From Burkholderiales bacterium (GTDB lineage Bacteria > Pseudomonadota > Gammaproteobacteria > Burkholderiales > Burkholderiaceae_C), in contig CANCVB010000006.1 of NCBI GenBank assembly GCA_947381415.1, forward strand, positions 1-64,000: DNA of 64,000 bases, read 5' to 3'. How positions within the stretch are numbered: the first letter of the stretch is position 1; each line of letters opens with the position of its first letter. Under the pieces are notes generated by a model. That model was not told the DNA's origin. It did no database searches and saw only the letters and a list, made by a program, of their open reading frames with translations. The position numbers were made by a program, and so were the translations under genes. Below are positions 19,374 through 26,941 of the stretch, piece by piece.

Positions 19374-19961
19374 TTAGAGAGTAGGGGAAGACAATTGGAA
19401 CACAGCGGTTGTTGCACGGGCATTGGGCCACCAACGCACCACGGCATCATCTTGCAGGCCAAAAGCATCTTGGATATGCAACTGGTTTTTTTTCGCCAAG
19501 GCTAAAAAATCTTGATAGGTTGCTACGCGGATATTGGGGGTGTCATACCACTGATAGGGTAATTTTCGCGTCACAGGCATCCATCCTTGCAACACACTTA
19601 GCCGGTTGGGCCAGTGGGCGAAGTTGGGAAATGTCACTATGCCCATGCGCCCAACCCTGAGGGTTTCTTGCAGCATGGTTTCAGCATTGCGTAAATGCTG
19701 CAAAGTGTCTATTTGCAAAACGACATCAAAGCTTTGGTCACCAAACATCGGCAGGCCTTGGTCTAAGTTCAGCTGAATCACTTCCACGCCGCGTTGTATG
19801 CACGACAGAACATTGGCGTCATCGATTTCTACGCCATAACCGCTACACCCATGGTGGTGCTGCAAATGTGCCAGCAGGGTGCCATCCCCACAGCCCAGAT
19901 CGAGTACCCGGCTGCCATAAGGCACCATGCGGACCACTGCGTCTCGCAAAACAGTGTTCAT
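19374..19961 (-). CDS. metW: Methionine biosynthesis protein MetW
   Basis: A 195-residue SAM-methyltransferase-fold protein ([15 protein letters not shown]; motif [13 protein letters not shown]). MetW is found almost always beside MetX, and the two are thought to act together in homoserine acylation. The start ATG overlaps the metX stop by four bases. Its own biochemical activity is not established. Confidence 0.93.
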   Translation of the reverse strand: MNTVLRDAVVRMVPYGSRVLDLGCGDGTLLAHLQHHHGCSGYGVEIDDANVLSCIQRGVEVIQLNLDQGLPMFGDQSFDVVLQIDTLQHLRNAETMLQETLRVGRMGIVTFPNFAHWPNRLSVLQGWMPVTRKLPYQWYDTPNIRVATYQDFLALAKKNQLHIQDAFGLQDDAVVRWWPNARATTAVFQLSSPTL

Positions 19962-21088
19962 GCCAAGTCCTCTTTAGCGATGCGCTCAAAATACGCACGA
20001 ACCAATGATAAGTAGCGTGGGTCTTCCAGCAAAAATGCATCATGGCCATGGGGTGCATCTATCTCTGCATAACTGACCTGGCGTTGGTTGGCAACCAATG
20101 CCTCTACCATTTCGCGGCTGCGGGCGGGTGTAAAACGCCAATCGGTGGTGAAACTGACCATCAGGAAATGGGCTTTGGCACGGGCCAAAGCTGCTTGTAA
20201 ATTTCCTTGGTACGCTGCCGCAGGGTCAAAATAATCTAAGGCGCGGGTGATCAGCAAGTAGGTGTTGGCATCAAAATATTCACTGAATTTTTCACCCTGG
20301 TAGCGCAAATAGCTTTCGATTTGAAACTCAATGTCTTGGGTGCTGTATTTGAAAGCTTCGCCTGATTGAAGCTTGCGACCAAATTTGCTGTTCATCACAT
20401 CATCACTCAAGTAGGTGATGTGGCCCAACATGCGTGCAATTCTTAAACCACGATGGGGCACCACCTCATGTGCATAAAAATGACCGCCATGAAAGTCCGG
20501 GTCGGTGACGATGGCGCGGCGCGCTACTTCATTGAACGCAATATTTTCTGCATTCAAATTGGGCGCACTGGCAATCACCACGGCATGGCGAATGCGCTCT
20601 GGGTATTGCAAACTCCAGCTTAAGGCCTGCATGCCCCCAAGGCTGCCACCCATGACGGCGGCCAATTGCTCAATCCCCAAAGCCTGCACCAAACGCGCTT
20701 GGGCATCGACCCAATCTTCGACCGTGACCACCGGAAAGTCAGCGCCATATATCCGACCGGTGAGTGGATTGACATGCATGGGCCCGGTAGAACCAAAGCA
20801 AGAACCGAGATTGTTCACCCCAATGACAAAAAACCGGTTGGTATCCACGGGCTTACCGGGACCGATCATGTTGTCCCACCAACCTTCGCTTTTTTCCTGC
20901 CCTGGGTACACCCCTGCCACATGGTGTGAAGCGTTCAAGGCATGGCAAATCAAAACGGCGTTGTCTCGCTTGGCATTGAGCGAACCATAGGTTTCGTAGG
21001 TAAGTTGGTAAGGCGCCAGAGTGCCCCCACTTTGCAAGGGCAAAGCTTGGTCAAAAGACATGACTGAAGGCGTAGCAATGAATGACAT
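19958..21088 (-). CDS. metX: Homoserine O-acyltransferase MetX
   Basis: A 376-residue alpha/beta-hydrolase-fold acyltransferase that activates homoserine with acetyl- or succinyl-CoA, the first committed methionine step. Nucleophile motif [10 protein letters not shown]; acid and His candidates in [10 protein letters not shown] and APHGHDAFL. Many betaproteobacterial MetX proteins are annotated as succinyl-specific; the donor cannot be read here with confidence. The ATG at 21088 directly follows the riboswitch hairpin and a U run; TTG at 21091 or ATG at 21061 are alternatives. Confidence 0.94.
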   Translation of the reverse strand: MSFIATPSVMSFDQALPLQSGGTLAPYQLTYETYGSLNAKRDNAVLICHALNASHHVAGVYPGQEKSEGWWDNMIGPGKPVDTNRFFVIGVNNLGSCFGSTGPMHVNPLTGRIYGADFPVVTVEDWVDAQARLVQALGIEQLAAVMGGSLGGMQALSWSLQYPERIRHAVVIASAPNLNAENIAFNEVARRAIVTDPDFHGGHFYAHEVVPHRGLRIARMLGHITYLSDDVMNSKFGRKLQSGEAFKYSTQDIEFQIESYLRYQGEKFSEYFDANTYLLITRALDYFDPAAAYQGNLQAALARAKAHFLMVSFTTDWRFTPARSREMVEALVANQRQVSYAEIDAPHGHDAFLLEDPRYLSLVRAYFERIAKEDLA

Positions 21089-21089
21089 C

Positions 21090-21182
21090 AAAAACCCAAC
21101 ATGGCTAAAAACGGCATGCTTGGTGTGTCGTCTTTAGCTGAACTTGTTAACGCGCCCGCAAGCTGAAGCAAATCGGCGCCTT
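21090..21182 (-). promoter_or_regulatory. SAM-II (SAM-alpha) riboswitch and expression platform for metX
   Basis: Minus strand. Stem P1 is GCGCC against GGCGC and the conserved GATTTG follows the first arm. Loop segment AGCTTG pairs with downstream CAAGTT to form the pseudoknot, and the conserved GCTAAAG is at 21138-21132. These are the SAM-II features. Further on, CCAAGCATG (21123-21115) pairs with CATGTTGG (21103-21096) ahead of five T, directly before the ATG. GCTAAAGACG (21138-21129) can pair instead with CGTTTTTAGC (21113-21104), an exclusive alternative. This indicates repression of metX by S-adenosylmethionine at translation or termination. Confidence 0.82.
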
Positions 21183-21185
21183 TAA

Positions 21186-21191
21186 AGTATA
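21186..21191 (-). promoter_or_regulatory. -10 element of the metX riboswitch transcript
   Basis: TATACT on the minus strand. Transcription from it would start near 21180, at the first arm of the riboswitch P1 stem. A convincing -35 hexamer is not visible. Confidence 0.5.
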
Positions 21192-21320
21192 GCGAAACTT
21201 GTACCTTGTAACTACAGCATAGACGCAGCTTTGCGTGTTCACCCAAGCGAGCGCCACGGCTATTTATGTGTTTTGCTGGTTGCTGTGGCTTCCTTCAAGA
21301 ATGGTGTGGATTTTGCTTTA

Positions 21321-21362
21321 TTTTGGTGCAGTTCTGTTTTATCGCTGTTTTTTGCACCAAAA
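21321..21362. repeat. Inverted repeat upstream of amtB
   Basis: TTTTGGTGCA (21321-21330) and TGCACCAAAA (21353-21362) are perfect 10-base arms separated by 22 bases, ending 26 bases before the amtB start. The half-sites GGTGCA/TGCACC resemble NtrC half-sites, but spacing and orientation are not those of a standard NtrC site and no sigma-54 promoter was seen. It could be an operator or a leader hairpin. Confidence 0.6.
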
Positions 21363-21388
21363 TTAACCATTATTCCCTCGGAGATCTC

Positions 21389-22591
21389 ATGGACGCACCC
21401 AAACAGGGCATTGACGCTTTGTTCATTTTGCTTGGCGCCATCATGGTTTTGGCCATGCACGCTGGTTTTGCCTTTTTGGAACTGGGCACCGTACGTAAAA
21501 AGAACCAAGTCAATGCCTTGGTAAAAATTCTGGTGGACTTCAGTGTCTCGACCGTGGTGTATTTTGTGGTGGGCTATAGCGTGGCTTATGGCACCACGTT
21601 TTTTGTCAGCGCCAGCAGTCTTGCCCAGCAGAATGGTTATGAGCTGGTCAAATTTTTCTTTTTACTCACCTTTGCCGCGGCCATCCCCGCCATTGTATCT
21701 GGCGGCATTGCTGAACGTGCTCGCTTTTATCCTCAATTGCTTGCAACTGCTGTTATTGTTGGGTTTATTTACCCTTTCTACGAAGGCATCGTCTGGAACC
21801 AACACTGGGGATTCCAAGCATGGTTGAAAGCAATGACTGGCGAAGAGTTTCATGATTTCGCAGGCTCTGTGGTGGTTCATGCGGTCGGCGGCTGGATTGC
21901 ACTGCCTGCTATTTTGCTGCTTGGCGCCAGAAGCAACCGCTATAAAAAAGACGGGGCCATTTCAGCGCACCCCCCTTCAAGCATTCCTTTTTTGGCTTTA
22001 GGCGCTTGGATTTTGTGTGTGGGTTGGTTTGGGTTTAATGTGATGAGCGCCCAAACCATAGACAAAGTTTCCGGCTTGGTCGCTGTCAATAGCCTCATGG
22101 CCATGGTTGGCGGCACCCTGACCGCTTTATGGGTAGGCAAAAATGACCCTGGTTTTGTTCACAACGGCCCTTTGGCCGGCTTGGTCGCAGTCTGTGCGGG
22201 CTCGGACATCATGCACCCCTTTGGCGCACTGGTAGTCGGCGGCGTGGCCGGTGCTTTGTTTGTTGCCATGTTCACATTGACGCAAAACCGCTGGAAAATT
22301 GACGATGTCTTAGGTGTTTGGCCACTGCATGGACTGTGTGGCACATGGGGCGGCATTGCTGCTGGGATTTTTGGTCTACCCGCCTTGGGTGGATTGGGTG
22401 GCGTGAATCTTTCAGCACAAATTGTGGGTACGTTGGCAGGCATTGTTTGGGCTGTGGCTGGTTCATGGCTTTTGTATGGCCTGCTTAAATCCACGCTGGG
22501 CTTGCGCTTGAGCCAAGAAGAAGAGTTTGAAGGCGCTGATTTAAGTATTCACCAAATCAATGCCAGCCCTGAGCGAGAGGTTAGTTGGTAG
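21389..22591 (+). CDS. amtB: Ammonium transporter Amt
   Basis: A 400-residue Amt/MEP/Rh channel with about 11 membrane helices. The twin pore histidines are visible in VVHAVGGW and PLHGLCGTWGG. The ATG at 21389 follows CTCGGAGATCTC. An upstream extension to 21266 is open but lacks family similarity. No glnK lies beside it, unlike the usual glnK-amtB pair. Divergent from metX across a 300-base intergenic region. Confidence 0.95.
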   Translation: MDAPKQGIDALFILLGAIMVLAMHAGFAFLELGTVRKKNQVNALVKILVDFSVSTVVYFVVGYSVAYGTTFFVSASSLAQQNGYELVKFFFLLTFAAAIPAIVSGGIAERARFYPQLLATAVIVGFIYPFYEGIVWNQHWGFQAWLKAMTGEEFHDFAGSVVVHAVGGWIALPAILLLGARSNRYKKDGAISAHPPSSIPFLALGAWILCVGWFGFNVMSAQTIDKVSGLVAVNSLMAMVGGTLTALWVGKNDPGFVHNGPLAGLVAVCAGSDIMHPFGALVVGGVAGALFVAMFTLTQNRWKIDDVLGVWPLHGLCGTWGGIAAGIFGLPALGGLGGVNLSAQIVGTLAGIVWAVAGSWLLYGLLKSTLGLRLSQEEEFEGADLSIHQINASPEREVSW

Positions 22592-22663
22592 TTTCTGTGG
22601 TTTTTTGCTCGTTATTGTGGCAAATTGAGGATAAACACTTGGTTTTTAGCCCCAAAACTGTCT

Positions 22664-22669
22664 CATAAT
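22664..22669 (+). promoter_or_regulatory. Possible -10 element of the RRM gene
   Basis: CATAAT, with a start expected near 22676 and hence a leader of about 125 bases. The best upstream hexamer, TTGGTT, has a 19-base spacer, so confidence is low. Confidence 0.35.
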
Positions 22670-22759
22670 GGTTCGGACTGTGTGAGGCACTTGGGTGCTG
22701 GCACGGCTTGCGGGTGATAGGTTAGTTTCGCTTCTTGACTTTCGTGGACAGGTGCAATC

Positions 22760-22798
22760 GGGACTCCGTCGCTTTTTTATTTGTTTTTATGGAGTCCC
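22760..22798 (+). promoter_or_regulatory. Hairpin sequestering the Shine-Dalgarno of the RRM gene
   Basis: GGGACTCC (22760-22767) pairs perfectly with GGAGTCCC (22791-22798) across a U-rich 23-base loop. The 3' arm contains GGAG, the only ribosome-binding site, 7 bases before the ATG at 22802. The structure should lower translation unless melted, cleaved or bound by a protein. Temperature control or autoregulation are hypotheses. Confidence 0.7.
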
Positions 22799-22801
22799 TG
22801 A

Positions 22802-23287
22802 ATGGGCAACAAACTGTACGTTGGCAATTTGCCGTATTCCGTGCGCGATGGCGACTTGGAACAATCTTTTGGTCAATTTGGCACTGTCACCAGCGCCAAA
22901 GTCATGATGGAACGCGACACAGGTCGTTCCAAAGGCTTTGGCTTTGTTGAAATGGGCAGCGATGCCGAAGCACAAGCGGCTATCAATGGCATGAATGGCC
23001 AACCACTGGGAGGTCGCAGCCTGGTGGTGAATGAAGCCAGACCCATGGAACCTCGTCCCCCTCGCAGCGGTGGTGGTGGTTACGGCGGTGGCTATGGTGG
23101 TGGCGGCGGCCGTGATGGCGGCGGCGGCTATGGCGGCGGCGGTGGTCGTCGTGAAGGCGGTGGTGGCTACGGTGGCGGTGGTCGTCGTGAAGGCGCCGGT
23201 GGCGGTAACGATGGCAACTTTCGCAGCCCCTACGGTGGTGGCGGTGCTCGCCAAAACAACAGCTCTTCTGGACGCAACGACTATTAA
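22802..23287 (+). CDS. RRM-domain RNA-binding protein with Gly-rich tail
   Basis: A 161-residue protein of the bacterial cold-inducible RNA-binding (Rbp) type. One RRM fills residues 1-82, with RNP2 KLYVGNLPY and RNP1 KGFGFVEM. It is followed by a Gly/Tyr/Arg-rich tail (GGGGYGGG and GRREGGGG repeats) and the end SSSGRNDY. It binds single-stranded RNA; family members are often induced by cold. The DNA of the tail is GGT/GGC repeat-rich, which may vary in length between strains. A strong terminator follows. Confidence 0.93.
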   Translation: MGNKLYVGNLPYSVRDGDLEQSFGQFGTVTSAKVMMERDTGRSKGFGFVEMGSDAEAQAAINGMNGQPLGGRSLVVNEARPMEPRPPRSGGGGYGGGYGGGGGRDGGGGYGGGGGRREGGGGYGGGGRREGAGGGNDGNFRSPYGGGGARQNNSSSGRNDY

Positions 23288-23311
23288 GTTACTCGCTTGA
23301 CTTGATACCCA

Positions 23312-23339
23312 AAGGGCTTGGTATTCCAAGCCCTTTTTT
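23312..23339 (+). terminator. Rho-independent terminator after the RRM gene
   Basis: AAGGGCTTGG (23312-23321), loop TATT, CCAAGCCCTT (23326-23335) and T to 23339. It reaches the first base of the convergent lptC stop codon, so on the minus strand it lies just beyond lptC and could serve both genes. Confidence 0.9.
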
Positions 23340-23974
23340 CATGGCCGCTTTTGCGGCACCAAAAGCGCTTTCACCCTGCCTTGGAGCTGAAAGCGTTGAT
23401 GGAGGTTATCTGCGTTTAAGGTGTTGGCAGAAAAGCGATTCTCGCCTCGCTCAATTTTCACAGGCGCATAAGTCACCAATCGGTCCGTGTTGGCAAACAT
23501 ATGAATAAACTCACTCCGCAATGTCAATGCGGGCTCTTGTCCCATACCCTCTTTGCGTACAACAGCTTGGCCAAAAAGTTGTATTTCCGAACCGTCTTCG
23601 TTAGACAAAGAACGCTTGGCCGAAGCGGTGGTTAATCGCCCCGTTTGTGAAACCGCATAAACCACGGGCTGCTCTATCAGATTGGTCAAGGTATCAGGGT
23701 AATGCACAGACGAACCACCTTGAAGAAAAGACTTCAGCTTACCTTCCAGTGAATACACTTTCAATGTGAATTGATGGGCAAAATAATCTGGCTCGTGCGA
23801 CGGCGCCACCGCAAATCCGGAGGTCACTGCCTGTGGCGCATTGCGCACCAACCACACGCTGACCCATAACAACACAGCCAGCAACAGCATCGGCAACCAG
23901 GCCACAGCTGCTTCCAATTGCGCGCGCCAAACACTCGTTTTGGGTGACGAAGACAAGCGGGGCAAACTGTTCAC
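23339..23974 (-). CDS. lptC: LPS export protein LptC
   Basis: A 211-residue bitopic protein with a single N-terminal membrane helix (about residues 22-45, WLPMLLLAVLLWVSVWLV) and a periplasmic OstA-type domain (FTLKVYSLEGKLKSFLQGGSSVHYPDT). LptC passes lipopolysaccharide from LptBFG to LptA. The start overlaps the kdsC stop (ATGA). lptA and lptB, which often follow lptC, are not here. Confidence 0.9.
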   Translation of the reverse strand: MNSLPRLSSSPKTSVWRAQLEAAVAWLPMLLLAVLLWVSVWLVRNAPQAVTSGFAVAPSHEPDYFAHQFTLKVYSLEGKLKSFLQGGSSVHYPDTLTNLIEQPVVYAVSQTGRLTTASAKRSLSNEDGSEIQLFGQAVVRKEGMGQEPALTLRSEFIHMFANTDRLVTYAPVKIERGENRFSANTLNADNLHQRFQLQGRVKALLVPQKRP

Positions 23975-24519
23975 TGCAGCGCCTCTTGCAACAAGACATC
24001 GTAATGTCCGTTCGCTTTCAATAGAAGGTCACAAAGCTCTCGCACAGCACCCTGGCCAGCCAACTGACGCGTCACCCAATCCACACGATTTAAAACCTCG
24101 GGATGTGCGTTCGGTGGTGCACAAGAAAACACGGCAGGAATCAGCATAGGCAAGTCAGGCCAATCATCGCCCATGGCGGCCACCTGCGACCAAGAGAGGC
24201 CTAGCTTTTGAAGCACTTGTTCAGCCGCAGGTTTTTTATCATGCACGCCTGCATGGATATTTTCAACGCCTAAATCTGACAAACGCTTGCGCAAAGCAGG
24301 GCTGTCGCGCCCAGAAATGATGGCCACTGAAATACCGCTGGCTTGCAAAAGTTTGATGCCGTGACCATCTAAGGTATTGAATGTTTTGGTTTGCTCGCCT
24401 TGGTCTGTGTAAACCAAATCCCCACGCGTTAAGACACCATCAACATCCAGTAGCAAGAGCTTGACTGTTCGTGCCTTCTGTAGCAGTTCAGGTGATGCAA
24501 CGGCGTATGTAGACATCAA
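23971..24519 (-). CDS. kdsC: 3-deoxy-D-manno-octulosonate-8-phosphate phosphatase
   Basis: A 182-residue HAD phosphatase of the KdsC type. Nucleophile and general acid are in LLLDVDGVLTRGDL. AIISGRDS is motif II, and GDDWPDLPML is the magnesium-binding motif. It makes KDO for the LPS core. It overlaps both kdsD and lptC by four bases. Confidence 0.95.
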   Translation of the reverse strand: MMSTYAVASPELLQKARTVKLLLLDVDGVLTRGDLVYTDQGEQTKTFNTLDGHGIKLLQASGISVAIISGRDSPALRKRLSDLGVENIHAGVHDKKPAAEQVLQKLGLSWSQVAAMGDDWPDLPMLIPAVFSCAPPNAHPEVLNRVDWVTRQLAGQGAVRELCDLLLKANGHYDVLLQEALQ

Positions 24520-25514
24520 ATCACCTTGGCTCGCATCAAATCATTGCTATTGACAGCGCCACACAAATGGTCATGCGCATCAACCACCAATAAGCAGGTT
24601 ATTCGCTTTTGCTCCATTCGTTGTGCGGCTTCGGCCGCTAAGGCATCGCGGTGTATGGTGCTGGCTTGGGTGTTCATCACGTCTTTGGCTTTTAAGGCTC
24701 TGACATCGACGCCTTTTTCAATCAAGCGTCTCAGATCACCATCGGTAAAGATACCCAATATGTGCCCTGCTGCATCCACCACGGCGGACGCCCCAAGGCC
24801 TTTTTGACTCATCACCCGCATCAGGTCCAAACAGTCTGTGTCTGGCGCAACACTGGGCACGGCGTCCCCACTTCGCATGACATCACTGACATGGGTCAAT
24901 AGTCGACGCCCCAGTGATCCACCAGGATGTGAGCGTGCAAAGTCAGTCGATTTGAATCCGCGCGCATCGAGCACCGCAACCGCCAGCGCATCTCCTAACG
25001 CCAATTGCGCGGTTGTGCTGGCAGTAGGTGCCAGGTTCATCGGGCACGCTTCTTTCTCTACGGCGCTGTCCAACACCATGTGGGCATGTTTTGCCAGTGT
25101 CGAATGTGGATTGCCCGTCATGGCAATCAACACAATGCCTTGGCGCTTGATCATGGGCAAAATGGCCGAGAGCTCTTCGCTTTCACCGCTGTTGGAGAGC
25201 GCTATCACCACATCGTCTTTGGTGACCATGCCCAAATCGCCATGGCTGGCTTCAGCAGGATGGACAAAGAATGCTGGCGTACCCGTTGAAGCCAATGTGG
25301 CGGCAATTTTTCTGCCGATATGGCCACTTTTACCCATGCCCATCACAACCACGCGTCCTTTGACATGGAGCAACGCATAAACCGCTTGAACAAAATCAGG
25401 CCCGAGCCGAGACTTCAGCGCGATGAGCGCGTCGGCTTCGATCGTGAGGACTTGGGCAGCCAATGTCAATATGGCTTCACGCTGTTCGCTGGTGGGGGAG
25501 TTCATCGCCATCAT
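24516..25514 (-). CDS. kdsD: D-arabinose-5-phosphate isomerase
   Basis: About 332 residues. The N-terminal SIS domain has GMGKSGHIGRKIAATLASTGTPAFFVHPAEASHGDLGM. Two CBS domains follow (about residues 200-332; LGIFTDGDLRRLIEKG, CGAVNSNDLMRAK). It converts ribulose 5-phosphate to arabinose 5-phosphate for KDO synthesis. The frame is open to 25541 but overlaps mnmE there; ATG at 25514 is just after the mnmE stop and 25505 is also possible. The Shine-Dalgarno is weak. Confidence 0.94.
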   Translation of the reverse strand: MMAMNSPTSEQREAILTLAAQVLTIEADALIALKSRLGPDFVQAVYALLHVKGRVVVMGMGKSGHIGRKIAATLASTGTPAFFVHPAEASHGDLGMVTKDDVVIALSNSGESEELSAILPMIKRQGIVLIAMTGNPHSTLAKHAHMVLDSAVEKEACPMNLAPTASTTAQLALGDALAVAVLDARGFKSTDFARSHPGGSLGRRLLTHVSDVMRSGDAVPSVAPDTDCLDLMRVMSQKGLGASAVVDAAGHILGIFTDGDLRRLIEKGVDVRALKAKDVMNTQASTIHRDALAAEAAQRMEQKRITCLLVVDAHDHLCGAVNSNDLMRAKVI

Positions 25515-25525
25515 TATGCTGTGGC

Positions 25526-26938
25526 CTATTTTCCAATGCAAAACTTTGAAAAAATATGGCCCAATAAATCATCTGCATTCATGGCACCCGTCAGCAAGGA
25601 AAGCTGTTGTTGGGCACAACGCAAATCTTCTGCCAGCAAATCCAGTGCAGGTGGATGGTGTTTCAAATGCGTCAACGCATTGTCTGTATGGGTTTTGACA
25701 ACGTCTAATGCTTGCACATGTCTGTCGCGCGCCGAGAAAACCCCTTCTTGGAAATTGGCTTTCCAACCCACACTTTTAAGCAAAAACGCTTTCAAAGCAT
25801 CAAGGCCTTGCGCCGTTTTCGCTGAGATGCAAATGGCATTGTCCTCAGGCACAGGGTATTCTTGCGTGTCCACCAAATCGGACTTGTTAAAGACATGTAG
25901 CAAAGGCGTGTTGTTGAACTTTTTTTGCTGTATTTGCCTGTTCAGCAGGCTTTGTGCATGCACATAGTGTGTATCTTGCATGCGGCTCAAGTCATAGACC
26001 AGCAAGACCACGTCCGCGTCTTCTACCTGAGACCACGCGCGTGACATCCCTATTTTTTCAACTTCATCTGCGCTTTGCGCATCACGCAGGCCGGCCGTGT
26101 CCACCACATGCACGGGTATGCCTTCAATCGAAATGGTTTGGGTCAATACATCACGCGTGGTGCCTGGAATGGACGTCACGATGGCCGTGTCTTGTCCCGT
26201 TAAAGCATTCAACAAAGAGCTTTTACCCGCGTTCGGCTGCCCCGCAATAACCAATTTCATGCCATCGCGCAACAATGCGCCTTGCCTGGCTTGTTCAGCC
26301 AGTTTTTGCACCTCAGCCACGATGGCACGGAGTTGAGAGGCGACATCTGCTTTCTCTACAAAATCGATGTCCTCTTCTGGAAAGTCCAGACAGGCTTCAA
26401 CCAGCATTCGTATATGCAATAAGCGGGCTTGAAGCTTATCGACCTCGACTGAAAAGCTGCCCACCAATGACCGATTGGCCCCCCGTACCGCGAGTTGCGT
26501 TTGCGCATCGATCAAGTCCGAAACCGCTTCTGCCTGTGCCAAATCCATTTTGTGATTTAAAAAAGCGCGCTGGGTAAATTCACCAGGCATGGCTCTTCTC
26601 AAGCCCTGGAGCGGAGCCGCACCGCTGGCCGCAAATGCCATGCAGCGTTCAACCAGCATGGCCAGCACGACCGGGCCCCCATGCCCTTGAAGCTCAAGCA
26701 CATCTTCGCCCGTGTAACTGTTCGGCGCCGGGAAATACAGCGCCAACACCTGGTCCAGATTCAGACCTTCTGCATCCTTAATCCATACCAAGTGTGCATG
26801 TCTGGGTTGTAAAACTTGCGCACAAAGGGCATTGGCATATGCGTGCAAATCTTTACCGCTGATGCGAACCACCCCCACAGCGCCTTTGCCAGCAGGCGTG
26901 GCGATGGCGATGATGGGCGCATCGCGTTCGCTCAGCAT
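25526..26938 (-). CDS. mnmE: tRNA modification GTPase MnmE
   Basis: A 470-residue protein. The N-terminal formyl-THF-binding domain includes ERDAPIIAIATPAGKGAVGVVRISG. The inserted G domain has GQPNAGKSSLLN (P-loop), GTTRD, DTAGLRD and NKSD. The C-terminus is the canonical FCIGK. With MnmG (35763-37718 here) it forms the enzyme that installs the cmnm5 group on wobble uridine. It follows yidC by three bases. Confidence 0.97.
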   Translation of the reverse strand: MLSERDAPIIAIATPAGKGAVGVVRISGKDLHAYANALCAQVLQPRHAHLVWIKDAEGLNLDQVLALYFPAPNSYTGEDVLELQGHGGPVVLAMLVERCMAFAASGAAPLQGLRRAMPGEFTQRAFLNHKMDLAQAEAVSDLIDAQTQLAVRGANRSLVGSFSVEVDKLQARLLHIRMLVEACLDFPEEDIDFVEKADVASQLRAIVAEVQKLAEQARQGALLRDGMKLVIAGQPNAGKSSLLNALTGQDTAIVTSIPGTTRDVLTQTISIEGIPVHVVDTAGLRDAQSADEVEKIGMSRAWSQVEDADVVLLVYDLSRMQDTHYVHAQSLLNRQIQQKKFNNTPLLHVFNKSDLVDTQEYPVPEDNAICISAKTAQGLDALKAFLLKSVGWKANFQEGVFSARDRHVQALDVVKTHTDNALTHLKHHPPALDLLAEDLRCAQQQLSLLTGAMNADDLLGHIFSKFCIGK

Positions 26939-26941
26939 GGT

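Noticed and set aside
21321-21362. Canonical NtrC/sigma-54 control site before amtB
   Set aside because: Half-sites are in the wrong relative orientation and 22 bases apart, and no GG-N10-GC promoter was found; kept only as an inverted repeat.
23060-23240. GGT/GGC repeats in the RRM gene tail as possible CRISPR or minisatellite
   Set aside because: They encode the Gly-rich tail in frame, without regular spacers; only low-complexity coding sequence.
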